DNA from: Prado023 sp963777855
GTDB taxonomy: Bacteria > Actinomycetota > Actinomycetes > S36-B12 > CAIYMF01
DNA length: 64,000 bases
Direction of reading: 5' to 3'
Assembly (NCBI GenBank): GCA_963777855.1
Contig: CAVZRW010000009.1
Span: forward strand, 186,001 to 250,000
In this document: positions 63,028 through 64,000 of the stretch, piece by piece
Position numbering within the stretch: the stretch's first letter is position 1
Layout: each line of letters starts with the position of its first letter
The notes under the pieces: generated by a model
Database searches by the model: none
Seen by the model: the letters and a program-made list of their open reading frames with translations, nothing else
Told to the model about the DNA's origin: nothing
Made by a program: the position numbers and the translations under genes

Positions 63028-63686
63028 CGAAGGGCCTCCGGGAGGTCGGGGGAGCGGTGTGCGTCGCTGCCCGGTTCGGGGACCGGCGTTCCGGCCGCCA
63101 GGCGGATCGGCAGCTGGCCTGCCCAGACGGGCCAGTCCGCCTCGGCGGCGTCCTCGGGGCCGCCGTCGCGGGTCTTGACCGAGAACTCTGCCAGGGGAAG
63201 CGCGAGCACGGTGGTGGCCGCGACCTCCTTGACCCTCATCGGCCGCAGAGCGTCCCACCGCCCCGGGGTGAGGTGCTCGGTGAGCGTGCGCAGCGCGGCT
63301 TCCTTCTCCGGGCCCTCAAGCGCGACGGCGGTGCCGAAGACCACGAGGCAGCGGTAGTTCATGCTCGACTCGAACGCGCTGCGGGCCAGGACCAGCCCGT
63401 CGAGGTGGGTGACCGTGAGGCATACCGGCAGCCCGGACGCGGCGGCGCGGAACAGTCCCGATCCGGTCGAGCCGTGGAACAGCACCCGGTCCCCGTCGGG
63501 CGCGACGGCCACGGGGAGCGTGACGGGCCAGCCATCCGGGCGCACGACCGCGACGTGGCCGATCAGCGCAGAGGCCAGGATCGCTCGGGCTCCGGCAGGG
63601 TCCTGGGAACCGCGCTCGGCCATCCGGGTCAGCGCGGTCCGCGGGGAAGGCGGGGAAGCGTCGGTCGTGTCCGTGCGTTGCGTCAC
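63024..63686 (-). CDS. Pyridoxamine 5'-phosphate oxidase-family protein
   Basis: 220 aa split-barrel protein of the Pyridox_ox_2 type: HVAVVRPDGWPVTLPVAVAPDGDRVLFHGSTGSGLFRAAASGLPVCLTVTHLDGLVLARSAFESSMNYRCLVVFGTAV, then WDALRPMRVKEVAATTVLALPLAEFSVKTRDGGP. Probably binds FMN or F420. Its ATGA overlap with the oxidase gene and the aminotransferase gene upstream suggest one operon for catabolism of an amine or amino acid. AGGAG lies before the ATG. Confidence 0.85.
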   Translation of the reverse strand: MTQRTDTTDASPPSPRTALTRMAERGSQDPAGARAILASALIGHVAVVRPDGWPVTLPVAVAPDGDRVLFHGSTGSGLFRAAASGLPVCLTVTHLDGLVLARSAFESSMNYRCLVVFGTAVALEGPEKEAALRTLTEHLTPGRWDALRPMRVKEVAATTVLALPLAEFSVKTRDGGPEDAAEADWPVWAGQLPIRLAAGTPVPEPGSDAHRSPDLPEALR

Positions 63687-63862
63687 GGGAGGCTCTCCTT
63701 CCTCTCACCCCGTCGGGATTTGGGCCCCGTCGTGGGTGGGCATTTCGCGCTTCGGGCCCCCGTCGAGAGGGTTTCGCCCTCGAATCGGGGCCAGATCCCC
63801 GCCGTCCGGGGCCGTCCCCGCCGCCCCGCCGTCCGGGCGGTCCCTGGCCACGCCTGCCTCGG

Positions 63863-64000
63863 CTACAGGAGCTTGAGGCCTTCCGTCAGCACCGCGCGCA
63901 GGATGCCCTCGATCTCGTCGAACTCGGGCTGGCCGACGGTCAGCGGCGGGGCCAGCTGGATCACCGGGTCGCCGCGGTCGTCGGCGCGGCAGTACAGCCC
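63863..64000 (-). CDS. Class III aminotransferase, C-terminal end only
   Basis: The last 45 codons: GLYCRADDRGDPVIQLAPPL, then TVGQPEFDEIEGILRAVLTE and GLKLL before TAG at 63863-63865. This is the conserved C-terminal strand and helix of class III (GabT/PuuE-like) PLP aminotransferases. The gene continues upstream beyond the window. With the oxidase and PPOX genes downstream it fits an amine-degrading operon such as putrescine or GABA breakdown. The 176-bp gap before the PPOX gene carries the hairpin CGAGaGGG-tttcg-CCCTCG near 63754-63772. Confidence 0.85.
   Translation of the reverse strand, partial: GLYCRADDRGDPVIQLAPPLTVGQPEFDEIEGILRAVLTEGLKLL

Overview
The window is very GC-rich and comes from a Gram-positive actinomycete. 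The evidence is the gene order rpsP-KH protein-rimM-trmD-rplS-lepB-rnhB-yraN-comM-dprA-xerC-WhiG-type sigma-rpsB-tsf-pyrH-frr-cdsA-rlmN, the glnB-glnD-ffh neighbourhood upstream, frequent GTG starts, many genes whose start codon lies 7-9 nt after a -10 box (probably leaderless), and SARP, PucR, FCD-GntR and GerMN-lipoprotein families. I do not claim a genus.

Layout. 0-2.7 kb: end of glnB, then glnD (nitrogen signalling). 2.8-7.7 kb: a large SARP-STAND-WD40 regulator divergent from a small membrane protein with three copies of a YxPGGSVYDAQVP motif; the intergenic region carries TGATACCG direct repeats phased like SARP operators. 7.8-11.9 kb: a TetR/SDR pair with an operator inside a promoter, then a pterin-type group (carbinolamine dehydratase, Rv2671-like reductase, DHPS-like protein). 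12-14.9 kb: a CbiMN-Q-O nickel/cobalt ECF transporter behind a Nur-like dyad. 15-22.5 kb: SRPBCC protein, GerMN lipoprotein, YbjN-like protein, UPF0104 membrane protein, ffh, PucR-type regulator, YcaQ-like protein. 22.7-39.5 kb: the conserved translation, secretion, competence and cell-division block. 39.9-46.7 kb: prpE, then a glutarate-type operon (FCD regulator, CaiB/BaiF CoA-transferase, glutaryl-CoA dehydrogenase) divergent from a TesB thioesterase. 46.7-51.8 kb: an MFS exporter and a PutA-like proline-degrading enzyme. 51.8-61.6 kb: a gene-poor accessory stretch with a 96-bp direct repeat pair, a short dispersed repeat, SRPBCC, rhodanese, esterase, secreted protease and PPOX genes, an orphan HigA-like antitoxin and several broken genes. 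61.6-64 kb: a FAD amine/amino-acid oxidase, PPOX protein and the end of a class III aminotransferase, probably one amine-catabolic operon.

Two features run through the whole window. First, proteins carry in-frame minisatellites in linkers and tails (GGQSD x5, DPTPG x7, SPGQASADAT x3, a 42-bp unit x3, and an A/V/E-only tail on ribosomal protein S2). Second, many conserved genes (tsf, rlmN, cbiQ, putA, prmC-like, FAD oxidase) are broken by single-base gains or losses in short G/C runs while the protein remains recognisable across the break. I read these mostly as consensus errors in a draft assembly, and I give gene spans across them.
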